Positions 27,310 through 35,151 of a stretch of 64,000 nucleotides of DNA are shown here, in pieces. Made by a program: the position numbers and the translations under genes. Position 1 is the stretch's first letter; each line of letters opens with the position of its first letter. The notes beneath the pieces were generated by a model. That model ran no database searches. It saw only the letters and a list, made by a program, of their open reading frames with translations, and had not been told where the DNA came from. The stretch lies in NCBI GenBank assembly GCA_002471375.1, contig DKPV01000085.1, forward strand, positions 1-64,000. The letters are read 5' to 3'. The DNA comes from Flavobacteriales bacterium UBA7325. GTDB lineage: Bacteria; Bacteroidota; Bacteroidia; Flavobacteriales_D; Crocinitomicaceae.

Positions 27310-28422
27310 ATGAAATTACACGCCTTAATTCTCCTTTCAACTGCTCTATTATTCAGCTGTTCTGATCAAAAAGTGAATGAATCAACTCAATTGAATGGGG
27401 ACAATTCTGAGCAATTGGAGCCATTAAGATTGAACCTCGAACATGCCGAGCGCTTGTTAGAATTACCGCTTTCCTGTATTGATATTGAGTATCCCAATAA
27501 GTTGAACCAGGTGATCGCTGGCGAGGAGGATTTGAAATCTCCAGACAAGCTTCACCCTGCATTTTATGGGTGCTTTGATTGGCACTCTGCAGTTCATGGT
27601 CATTGGTCACTCGTGAAATTGGCTAAAACCTATCCTGAGTTGAAGGAGAAGGATCAGATTTTTGAGGGACTATTAAAACACATTTCAAAAGAGAATATTG
27701 ATGGCGAGACAGCATATTTTCAGCATTCTTTAAGTCATAATTTTGAAAGGACATATGGCTGGGCATGGTTACTCAAATTAGCAGACGAGCTCCACACTTG
27801 GAATGATCCTAAAGCACGTATTCTTGAGCAAAATTTGAAGCCACTTACGGACCTGATTGCAGAGCGTACCATTGAATTTCTTCCGAAACTACATTATCCC
27901 ATACGCGCAGGAACGCATACAAATACCGCATTTGCACTGTGCATGATCTATGATTATGCGCTTACGAGTGGCAATGATGAGCTGAAGGACGCGGTTTCCG
28001 GTCGTGCCAAAGCTTTTTATGGCAACGATGTGGATTGCCCACTAACATGGGAACCAAGTGGGTATGATTTCCTTTCACCATGTTTAGAAGAAGCAAACAT
28101 TATGCGCCGGGTGCTACCAAAACCTGAATTTGCAACTTGGCTAGATAGGTTCTTGCCTCAGTTAAAGTCAAGCGATTATAAATTGGATCCAGGTTTTGTC
28201 TCAGATCGTTCAGATGGACATCTCGTGCACTTGGACGGGTTGAACTTTAGCCGAGCTTGGTGCTTATTTGGAATAGCCAAAACGCTACCAGAGGATTATG
28301 GACATTTGATAGCTATCGGAAATGAACATATCGAGTATTCACTTCCTAATCTTGTTGGTGATTCATACGAAGGGGGGCATTGGCTAGCGAGTTTCGCCCT
28401 TCTGGCACTTAGTGATGAGTAG
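27310..28422 (+). CDS. DUF2891 family lipoprotein
   Basis: The 370-residue product starts MKLHALILLSTALLFSCSD, a lipoprotein signal with Cys17 as lipidation site. The rest is a DUF2891 domain, probably an alpha-barrel: HPAFYGCFDWHSAVHGHWSLV near residue 80, THTNTAFALCMIYDY near 215, CPLTWEPSGYDFLSPCLEEA near 245, and GGHWLASFALLAL at the end. The fold and conserved His, Asp and Trp residues resemble glycoside hydrolase-like barrels, but no activity is established. It follows the glycosyltransferase gene by 48 bases and could share its function. Its stop abuts the helicase stop. Confidence 0.85.
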   Translation: MKLHALILLSTALLFSCSDQKVNESTQLNGDNSEQLEPLRLNLEHAERLLELPLSCIDIEYPNKLNQVIAGEEDLKSPDKLHPAFYGCFDWHSAVHGHWSLVKLAKTYPELKEKDQIFEGLLKHISKENIDGETAYFQHSLSHNFERTYGWAWLLKLADELHTWNDPKARILEQNLKPLTDLIAERTIEFLPKLHYPIRAGTHTNTAFALCMIYDYALTSGNDELKDAVSGRAKAFYGNDVDCPLTWEPSGYDFLSPCLEEANIMRRVLPKPEFATWLDRFLPQLKSSDYKLDPGFVSDRSDGHLVHLDGLNFSRAWCLFGIAKTLPEDYGHLIAIGNEHIEYSLPNLVGDSYEGGHWLASFALLALSDE

Positions 28423-31400
28423 TTAATCGTAGCAAACCTCCCAACCGCGATTCTCCAATGTGCTTTGAAGTGTAACGAGCTCCACCGAGTCTGGAAGCGT
28501 CTCTTGAATTCTTGAAAAAGTAAGCTTTTTTCCGTCAATTTCTGGGGCCAGTTCAAAGGGAAATGAAGGAGTTCCTGCACTTGAATAGTTCTCAGAAAAA
28601 GTAATCCACTGGCGCAACAGGTTGATGGACTCGTTATCACTCAACTTGAACTGTGACGATCGAATAGAGCAGAAGAAATCGATGGAATACATTGCACGTG
28701 TTAGAAGAACATTAAGTCTTTGTCTTCCATTAGATGTTCCCATAGGTCCGAATCGCATATGGAAAGCGGCCTCTTCGTTTTGACCATAACCAAAACAAAT
28801 CACAAGTTGATCGCACTCGTCTCCTTGAACATTTTCGAGTGCTTTGAAAAATCCTCCATACATCTCAATGTGTTCAGTGAGTTTAGATTGTTGCATGGCA
28901 GTTAATCGCTCCCATATGCATGTAAGTTGTTCTTCTGAAAATGCAACAATACCAAGACTTCGATTTGATTTAAGAAGGTTCGATACGTGCTTTACAACTG
29001 CATCTGCTTCTATCTCATTGCGGCGATTAATAAACCTACCGTCTTTAATGAAGTGGTGTTGTATTGCTTGGCGATTACCGCTATCGAATCCGGGAAATGC
29101 TTTTAACTCTCCCTTGTAGAAATGTTGATTGGAGAATCGGATAAGGTCCGGATGTGTGCTTCTATAATGGTGCTTTAGCGAACACTTTTTATAATGATAT
29201 GATGATTGATGAAGTAGGTCCATTGGCTCTGAACCGCCTTTCTTGAAGTAGGAACTTGGGCCCATCTGATGTTCATCTCCTGCAATAATTATTCGTTTAC
29301 TTCGATGTATTCCACCAAGAGCATTTTGGAGTGGAACTTGACTCGCTTCATCGAATATTACAACATCAAACATACCCTCTTCTAGTGGAAAGCATTTTGA
29401 TAGCTGAGCTGGATTGCTAAGCCAAATTGGCTTCAATAATTGAATCCATTCGCGCGCTTCAGAGCTATAAAGTTCTCTAAGGCTAGGATGACTTCTTGTC
29501 TTCCCAAACTCTTTAACGAGAATGGCTTTTCCTCTACGTAACCGCCTCTTTAATTCTTTGTCGGTTTCAGATAACTTTCGGGCGGGTGTGATGAGCATTT
29601 TATGGTAAGCAGTGAACTTAGAATAGGTGCTCATCAGAAGCTTATCCGACTCGATTTTTGCTTCGCTCTTTTCAACAGAAATGATGTCATTTACTTTATC
29701 GCGTATATCAGCTGGATCGAACTCAGAAAACTGAGGAAATCGTTCCTTGAATTGCGCAAAATTAGTTGAAAAAACAGTAGCCCTAAAAGTATCGAATGTA
29801 TCACAAACTTTGAAGGTTTTATACATCGATTCACCCAAGAATTTCAAGGCTGATTTTTGCGAAAGGATCTTGGGTATTCGAACTTCTAAATCCTCAAGGT
29901 AATGAAGAATGTTTTGTTCATCAGAGAATCTAAAATGATTAAGAAGGGCGCTATATAAGTTTTGAAGTTCCCGATGTGATGAGGTTATTTTTAATCTCGT
30001 TTCTTTCGGAATGTTCTCAAATTCGAGCCACTGCTCTTCAGTAAACGAGCCAAGTGTTTGTTGTATTTGAGGGATTTCTAATTCAGGAGATTCAATTCCT
30101 AAATCGTATAATTTTATTAAAATTTGCGAATAAGCAGCGCTATCTTCTTGATTTTTAATAATTCCGACAAGTGCCTGTTCTGCTTCTGTATGAGGTAGGA
30201 TAGAGTATTTGGCCCAATTTTTACGTGCTTTTCGTTTAGTCCAATAACTACTGCTCTTCAGTTGAGCTTGGAGAGAACGTGCCTCATCAATGGATAGTTG
30301 GTTCTTATTTCCAGAAGCATTTTGGACGGATGAGAGATGGTGCTTCTTGTATTTTTTGCGAAGCCGTATAAAGGACTTTTGTTCTTTCGAATCAGGCTTA
30401 AAAATAGCTTGATATTTTTTATAAATCTCATTATCATATACCTGACAAAGGACTGCCTTTTTCATGGCCTTGGTAATGTCTTCCCAACTAGTTAAATCGA
30501 AATCATTTTGAAGCCTTTTTATTGTTGAAATCAATTCTCTAATCTTGCTATCAAAAGAATCGAAGCCATCGCTGTCAATCACTTTTTTTCTGATGGACCC
30601 AAGACTTGATTCTATGTTCAAGTCATATGCCTTTCTAATTAGATTTTCTTGATTCAGAAAATCAGAAATTAAGGGAGAAGAACTAAAGTATTTACCGGAG
30701 TAATTTTCGTTCTTCTTTTGCTTTAAAAAGTCGTGAAAGGAAATTCCCCCGATTAAATTTTCTTGCAAAAGCAGATCTAAATTCATCTGAAGATTGTCTT
30801 CGTACTGCTCGGATAATAGGAGGTTCTTAATTGGCCTTGGAATGAAATTTTCAAAGTAATCCCAAGTTGATTTAAGTTCCATTAAAAAGGATCGACTCAT
30901 GCGATCTGAACTTGCGATATAACACAATTTGTCAAGATCGAAATCAGACAGCTTCTTCTGAATTACATTAAGGGCCGCATGTTTTTCTGAGATCACAACA
31001 ACTCGCTGCGATGCTCCTAAGAATTTTGCAATTAAATTGGTTAGAACTTGTGATTTACCCGTACCAGGAGGCCCTTGAACCACAAGGTTGTTGTACGCTG
31101 CTGCCTCGAATACTTTTTTGTGATCACTATCCGCAGGAAGTATGTGAGTACTAGAAAATTGAACCTCATCCACTTCGGGTTTCGTCAATCCGAAGAGTGA
31201 ACTTAGTCCATTTCCATAGAACGGAACTTTACTAAGTTCCTCTAATTCTTTTATTATCTGGTACCGGTGATGATGAAAGTTTCCAATGACCATTGAACCC
31301 TTCTCTGCTGGCAGTCCTTTCTCTTTTAGAAATTGGATAACATCTTCGAGTAATAGATCGTTCCCTATGGCTTCTGTCAAATCAATGTCAAGCTCAGATT

Positions 31401-31773
31401 TGAGGTGGCTTACAAGAAATGGATTAAGGAAAAGCTTATCGTCACTATAACTGAATGAATAGACGCCTGCGACTTTATCTAAAGTATAGTCTAACGCAGA
31501 GAGTAGAATGGGTGAATTTATTTCACTAGCTTGAACTTTCAACTTTACATGGCCCAAGCAAACGCATAATGGATTTATTCCTGACTCCTTAGTTGTACTC
31601 AGAGCATCACCGATAATAGCTTTTGGAAAGACATCGGAAGAAATAGATACAATTTCCTCAGTAAAGAAGAGCTTTTTATGATCACGATGAACATTGACCA
31701 ACACATCATTAATGTTGAATTGGCTGCTTTCTTCAAGAAGCGTTAGAACACTATTTCTAAGTTCATTAGACAA
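28423..31773 (-). CDS. Large SF1 (Upf1-like) helicase with DUF4011-like N-terminus
   Basis: This 1116-residue protein has an N-terminal region (about 1-210) resembling DUF4011 (INPLCVCLGHVKLKV, LFLNPFLVSHL). The helicase core follows: Walker A GPPGTGKS at 234-241, Walker B IFDEASQVP around 808, KHHYRSTHPDLIRFSNQ, VQGDECDQLVICFGYG and RLNVLLTRA. A long helical insert (about 290-740) separates the two RecA halves. Relatives often carry a C-terminal nuclease domain, but here only about 70 residues follow the core, ending GWEVCYD. Such helicases are found in genome-defence and accessory settings, but no partner nuclease or methylase is adjacent. A DNA or RNA remodelling role is inferred. Confidence 0.82.
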   Translation of the reverse strand: MSNELRNSVLTLLEESSQFNINDVLVNVHRDHKKLFFTEEIVSISSDVFPKAIIGDALSTTKESGINPLCVCLGHVKLKVQASEINSPILLSALDYTLDKVAGVYSFSYSDDKLFLNPFLVSHLKSELDIDLTEAIGNDLLLEDVIQFLKEKGLPAEKGSMVIGNFHHHRYQIIKELEELSKVPFYGNGLSSLFGLTKPEVDEVQFSSTHILPADSDHKKVFEAAAYNNLVVQGPPGTGKSQVLTNLIAKFLGASQRVVVISEKHAALNVIQKKLSDFDLDKLCYIASSDRMSRSFLMELKSTWDYFENFIPRPIKNLLLSEQYEDNLQMNLDLLLQENLIGGISFHDFLKQKKNENYSGKYFSSSPLISDFLNQENLIRKAYDLNIESSLGSIRKKVIDSDGFDSFDSKIRELISTIKRLQNDFDLTSWEDITKAMKKAVLCQVYDNEIYKKYQAIFKPDSKEQKSFIRLRKKYKKHHLSSVQNASGNKNQLSIDEARSLQAQLKSSSYWTKRKARKNWAKYSILPHTEAEQALVGIIKNQEDSAAYSQILIKLYDLGIESPELEIPQIQQTLGSFTEEQWLEFENIPKETRLKITSSHRELQNLYSALLNHFRFSDEQNILHYLEDLEVRIPKILSQKSALKFLGESMYKTFKVCDTFDTFRATVFSTNFAQFKERFPQFSEFDPADIRDKVNDIISVEKSEAKIESDKLLMSTYSKFTAYHKMLITPARKLSETDKELKRRLRRGKAILVKEFGKTRSHPSLRELYSSEAREWIQLLKPIWLSNPAQLSKCFPLEEGMFDVVIFDEASQVPLQNALGGIHRSKRIIIAGDEHQMGPSSYFKKGGSEPMDLLHQSSYHYKKCSLKHHYRSTHPDLIRFSNQHFYKGELKAFPGFDSGNRQAIQHHFIKDGRFINRRNEIEADAVVKHVSNLLKSNRSLGIVAFSEEQLTCIWERLTAMQQSKLTEHIEMYGGFFKALENVQGDECDQLVICFGYGQNEEAAFHMRFGPMGTSNGRQRLNVLLTRAMYSIDFFCSIRSSQFKLSDNESINLLRQWITFSENYSSAGTPSFPFELAPEIDGKKLTFSRIQETLPDSVELVTLQSTLENRGWEVCYD

Positions 31774-31863
31774 GCGCTAAAAATACTGAAGTTCGAGGAA
31801 TGTTGGCAAGATAAGTTTTCAGGCAAACTCATTATTTATTAACATACAGCTTCTGTTCGGAAG

Positions 31864-32376
31864 TTATTTCTTTTTAAACTCTTTACTGTCCCTATGAATC
31901 CCATCAGAGATTGTGAGTGTATATGCTCCTGAGGATAGCTTAGCGATATTCAATTTCAAATCATTCAGCCCGATGCTTTCTGGCGAAAGAGTCTTTTGGA
32001 CAACTACGCGTCCTTCTGAATCGGTAATTGACATGTTCATTTGATTTTTTTCAACCGCAAAGTAAATGATCTCGAGCTTCCTGCGTGGTTTTTTTGGGTA
32101 GATTGAAATATCAATGATGTTGGATCCATTCAATAGTACTTCTTGATTATTGGATTGACCCTTGTGCAGATAGACTTTATATGCTCTGCTGCTTGCACTA
32201 CTCAGGTTCTCTCCGTTTTCAAAGAAGATATTTTCATCTGTACTCTCAATTCCACCATAAATATATCCGACATGAGTCTTTTCAGTTGATAATGAATCTA
32301 ACTGGAGAATTCCTATTTCATCTAAGATGTTTGCCGTAAAATTAGAAAATTTGATCTCAATCCTAAGTAACTCTGG
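31864..32376 (-). pseudogene. 3' remnant of a T9SS-exported protein gene
   Basis: The minus strand is open for 171 codons from just after a stop (32377-32379) to the TAA at 31864. The only usual start codon in it is a TTG (near 32133) that would make just 89 residues. The reading contains THVGYIYGGIESTDENIFF, as in the body of secreted Bacteroidota proteins, then a C-terminal sorting domain-like end (NGSNIIDISIYPKK, KLSSGAYTLTISDG, SKEFKKK). It therefore looks like the tail of a longer T9SS cargo gene that has lost its signal peptide and N-terminus. In a neighbouring frame SDLQLSNQSYLGLRSNF continues upstream (to about 32425), which suggests a frameshift as well as a deletion. Confidence 0.6.
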
Positions 32377-32447
32377 TTACTCAATTGTAAATCACTGGAT
32401 GAATTTGGAAATCGAGCCTACATCCATCTATTGCAAGAGATTCTTAG

Positions 32448-32455
32448 TACATTTG
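32448..32455 (+). promoter_or_regulatory. Candidate -7 promoter box for cystathionine gamma-synthase gene
   Basis: TACATTTG matches TAnnTTTG exactly and lies 29 bases before the ATG at 32485. An upstream TTG at 32431 is only 14 bases away, short of the normal spacing. Confidence 0.4.
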
Positions 32456-32484
32456 TTAATGAATTAATCAGTGCAATTGATTTT

Positions 32485-33624
32485 ATGAAATTCGGTACAA
32501 AAGCAATTCATGGAGGTCTCAAACCAGATGAATCTACAGGAGCAATTATGACTCCGATTTATCAGACGTCTACCTATATCCAAGATGGAATAGGGAATAA
32601 TAGAGGGTACGAATATTCGCGGACTCAAAATCCAACACGTCATGCATTAGAGAAGAATATTGCTTCCATCGAAAACGGAAAACATGGTGCATGCTTTGGC
32701 TCAGGTTTGGCGGCAATTGATTGTATAATCAAAATGTTGAATCCTGGCGATGAAGTGATTTCTACCAACGATCTATACGGTGGAACCTTTAGACTTTTCA
32801 CCTCGATTTTTGAGAAGTACGGCATTAAATTTCATTTTGTTGGCATGAATGATACTTCTGCCGTAAAAGCGGAAGTAAACGCACGTACCAAGCTGATTTG
32901 GGTTGAGACACCTACTAATCCAATGATGAACCTAGTTGATATTGAAGCAATGGCTGACGTTGCTAAATCTGCAGGAGCTTTATTGGCTGTGGATAATACT
33001 TTTGCTACTCCATACCTGCAAAATCCATTGGACTTAGGTGCAGATCTCGTAATGCATTCCGTAACAAAGTATCTAGGAGGGCATTCCGATGTTGTTATGG
33101 GAGCACTTGTAACTTCGGATGATATAATCGCTAAAGAAATTTATCGAATTCAAAATTCTTCGGGAGCAGTAACTGCTCCTATGGATTGCTTTCTTGTGCT
33201 TAGAGGGATTAAGACATTACATCTTAGAATGGACTGTCACTGCTCTAATGGTGAAAGGGTAGCAAAGTACCTGGCAAGCCATCCTAAAGTTGATAAGGTA
33301 TATTGGCCTGGATTTGAAGATCACCCTAACCATGACATTGCACTCAAACAGATGCGCGGCTTCGGTGGGATGATTTCTTTTAGTCTAATCGGTGATAGAT
33401 TAGATGATGCGCATGAAGTTGTTAGTAAAACTAAGGTGTTCGCGCTCGCAGAATCATTGGGAGGCGTAGAATCTCTTATTGGTCATCCTGCCACGATGAC
33501 TCATGGAGCGATACCAAAAGAGGAACGGATTAAAATTGGAATATCAGATTCACTCATCCGATTAAGTGTGGGAGTGGAGGATATTGAAGATATAATTGAT
33601 GATTTGAAACAAGCGCTAGCTTAA
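32485..33624 (+). CDS. metB: Cystathionine gamma-synthase-type PLP enzyme
   Basis: The start is placed at the ATG giving MKFGTKAIHGG, the family N-terminus; earlier in-frame codons cross the promoter box. The 379 residues include the PLP-binding Lys195 in HSVTKYLGGHSD, YEYSRTQNPTR, the GSGLAAID phosphate loop and the C-terminal SVGVEDIEDIIDDL. Enzymes of this subgroup join O-acetyl- or O-succinylhomoserine with cysteine to make cystathionine, or cleave cystathionine (gamma-lyase). The two activities cannot be separated by eye, so the symbol is tentative. The TrkA-type gene starts ten bases downstream. Confidence 0.9.
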   Translation: MKFGTKAIHGGLKPDESTGAIMTPIYQTSTYIQDGIGNNRGYEYSRTQNPTRHALEKNIASIENGKHGACFGSGLAAIDCIIKMLNPGDEVISTNDLYGGTFRLFTSIFEKYGIKFHFVGMNDTSAVKAEVNARTKLIWVETPTNPMMNLVDIEAMADVAKSAGALLAVDNTFATPYLQNPLDLGADLVMHSVTKYLGGHSDVVMGALVTSDDIIAKEIYRIQNSSGAVTAPMDCFLVLRGIKTLHLRMDCHCSNGERVAKYLASHPKVDKVYWPGFEDHPNHDIALKQMRGFGGMISFSLIGDRLDDAHEVVSKTKVFALAESLGGVESLIGHPATMTHGAIPKEERIKIGISDSLIRLSVGVEDIEDIIDDLKQALA

Positions 33625-33634
33625 ACAGAGATAT

Positions 33635-34336
33635 ATGCATTACAACAAATTTGCAGTTATAGGTGTTGGTCGTTATGGTGAGACAATTGCTAGGAGACTT
33701 TCTGAAAAGGGAGCTCAAGTCTTCGCCTTTGACCCTGATGAAGAAAAAATTGAGAACATTAAAGATGAGGTGGCTTGTGCAGTTACACTGGACGCAACAG
33801 ATGTTCGTGCGTTAAAGGCTCAAAACCTTGGAGAACTTGATGCGGCAGTTGTTGCTATCGGTGAAAATTTTGAGGCGACCGTATTAACGTGTGTTCACTT
33901 GATGGACATGAAAGTTAAGCGAATCATCGCAAGAGCAAGCGGATACCAACAAAGATTGATTCTCGAAAAAATAGGAATCACGGAGATTTTAACACCTGAA
34001 GACGAGGTTGCTTATGTCGTTCGTGAGAAGCTATTGAATCCAAATATCGTTTCATTTTTAGCACTTCCAGATGATCATGAAATTGCGGAAATACGGGCAC
34101 CAAAAGGTGTCGTTGGTCGACCTATTGAAGAAGTTGGTTTCCGAAATAAGTACGAGATGACATTGATTACAATTAAACGAGAGTATGATGTCGTAAAGAA
34201 TGGTGAAGAATGTAAGGAGGAACATATCATGGGGGTTCCTAAAAGTGACACGATAATTCAAGAAAAAGATACCTTAGTCGTTTTTGGAGCAGCAAAGAGC
34301 GTTGAGCGATTTATCGATATTAACGAGGCACTTTAA
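33635..34336 (+). CDS. TrkA/KtrA-type potassium channel regulatory protein
   Basis: This 233-residue cytoplasmic protein has an N-terminal RCK Rossmann domain (FAVIGVGRYGETIARRLSEKG, with the NAD(H)/ATP-binding GxGxxG and acidic FDPDEEKI) and a C-terminal RCK_C domain (about residues 140-230, with EIRAPKGVVGRPIEEV). It would gate a TrkH/KtrB-type potassium transporter in response to nucleotides. No membrane subunit is encoded in the window, so the partner must lie elsewhere. It is ten bases after the PLP enzyme gene and its stop overlaps the SDR start by one base, suggesting a three-gene transcript. Confidence 0.88.
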   Translation: MHYNKFAVIGVGRYGETIARRLSEKGAQVFAFDPDEEKIENIKDEVACAVTLDATDVRALKAQNLGELDAAVVAIGENFEATVLTCVHLMDMKVKRIIARASGYQQRLILEKIGITEILTPEDEVAYVVREKLLNPNIVSFLALPDDHEIAEIRAPKGVVGRPIEEVGFRNKYEMTLITIKREYDVVKNGEECKEEHIMGVPKSDTIIQEKDTLVVFGAAKSVERFIDINEAL

Positions 34337-35040
34337 TGGTAATAATCACGGGCGTTTCACGAGGACTAGGCAAGGCGATTGCTGAGAAATTTCTGGCTAA
34401 AGGTGATTATGTGCATGGAATTGGTCGTTCAACGGACCTAGAGCATCCTTGCTTCACTTTTTCCAAATGTGATCTATCAAATTTGGACGAAATACGTGAA
34501 CTTAAATTTGATGTTTTATCTGGCCCAGTTACACTTATTAATAACGCCGGAATAATAGGGGAAATTAAACAGATGAGTAAGCAGCAGCCGCTTAACATTG
34601 ACGAAGTCTTTACTGTGAATGTCTCGGCTCCCGCTATCATAACGAATCATGTTTATCAGCAGTGTCTGGATAAAGGGAAGTTTACACTCGTAAATATTAG
34701 TTCTGGTGCTGCAAGACGAGCAATTCCGTCATGGGCTTCTTACTGTGCATCGAAGGCAGCATTGAATATGCTGAGTGAAACCTTCTTCTTAGAAGAACGG
34801 GAATTAGGCAATGATATCAAAGTATTTGCGGTTTCCCCGGGAGTGATGGATACTGGAATGCAAGAACAAATAAGAGCTACACGCGTGGAAGATTTTTCTA
34901 CGGTCGAAGTTTTTCGTCATCGCAAGGAGACAGATGACATGCTTTCACCAAGCGAGGCAGCGGATCGAGTCATGGTTCTGCTTGATCGGGATTATAATGA
35001 GCAAGTACTAGTTAGCTTGGCTGATATAGCCGCAGAATAA
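34336..35040 (+). CDS. Short-chain dehydrogenase/reductase
   Basis: The 234-residue protein has the classical SDR pattern: cofactor motif ITGVSRGLGKAIAEKF at the N-terminus, NNAGIIG near residue 70, and the catalytic Ser-Tyr-Lys triad in ISSGAAR, then SYCASKAALNM. VSPGVMDTGMQ follows as in sepiapterin/benzil reductase-like members. The GRSTD segment after beta-2 suggests NADP(H) preference. Substrate cannot be determined. The start overlaps the TrkA-type gene stop (TAATG). Confidence 0.88.
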   Translation: MVIITGVSRGLGKAIAEKFLAKGDYVHGIGRSTDLEHPCFTFSKCDLSNLDEIRELKFDVLSGPVTLINNAGIIGEIKQMSKQQPLNIDEVFTVNVSAPAIITNHVYQQCLDKGKFTLVNISSGAARRAIPSWASYCASKAALNMLSETFFLEERELGNDIKVFAVSPGVMDTGMQEQIRATRVEDFSTVEVFRHRKETDDMLSPSEAADRVMVLLDRDYNEQVLVSLADIAAE

Positions 35041-35151
35041 ATAGATCACCGCCTTCAATCCTGATAACAGACCGTTCAATTATATTGGTTTGGTTTTGCG
35101 CGAGTTACTTAGTATCTTGACAGTCTTATTGAACCCAGATTAAATTAAACT

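Noticed and set aside
28423..31773. A complete multi-gene defence island around the helicase
   Set aside because: No nuclease, methylase, toxin or other defence gene is adjacent, and there are no mobile-element borders.
31864..32133. 89-residue small T9SS protein as an intact gene
   Set aside because: It would begin at an internal TTG, without a signal peptide, in the middle of a longer stop-free frame that continues the same protein.
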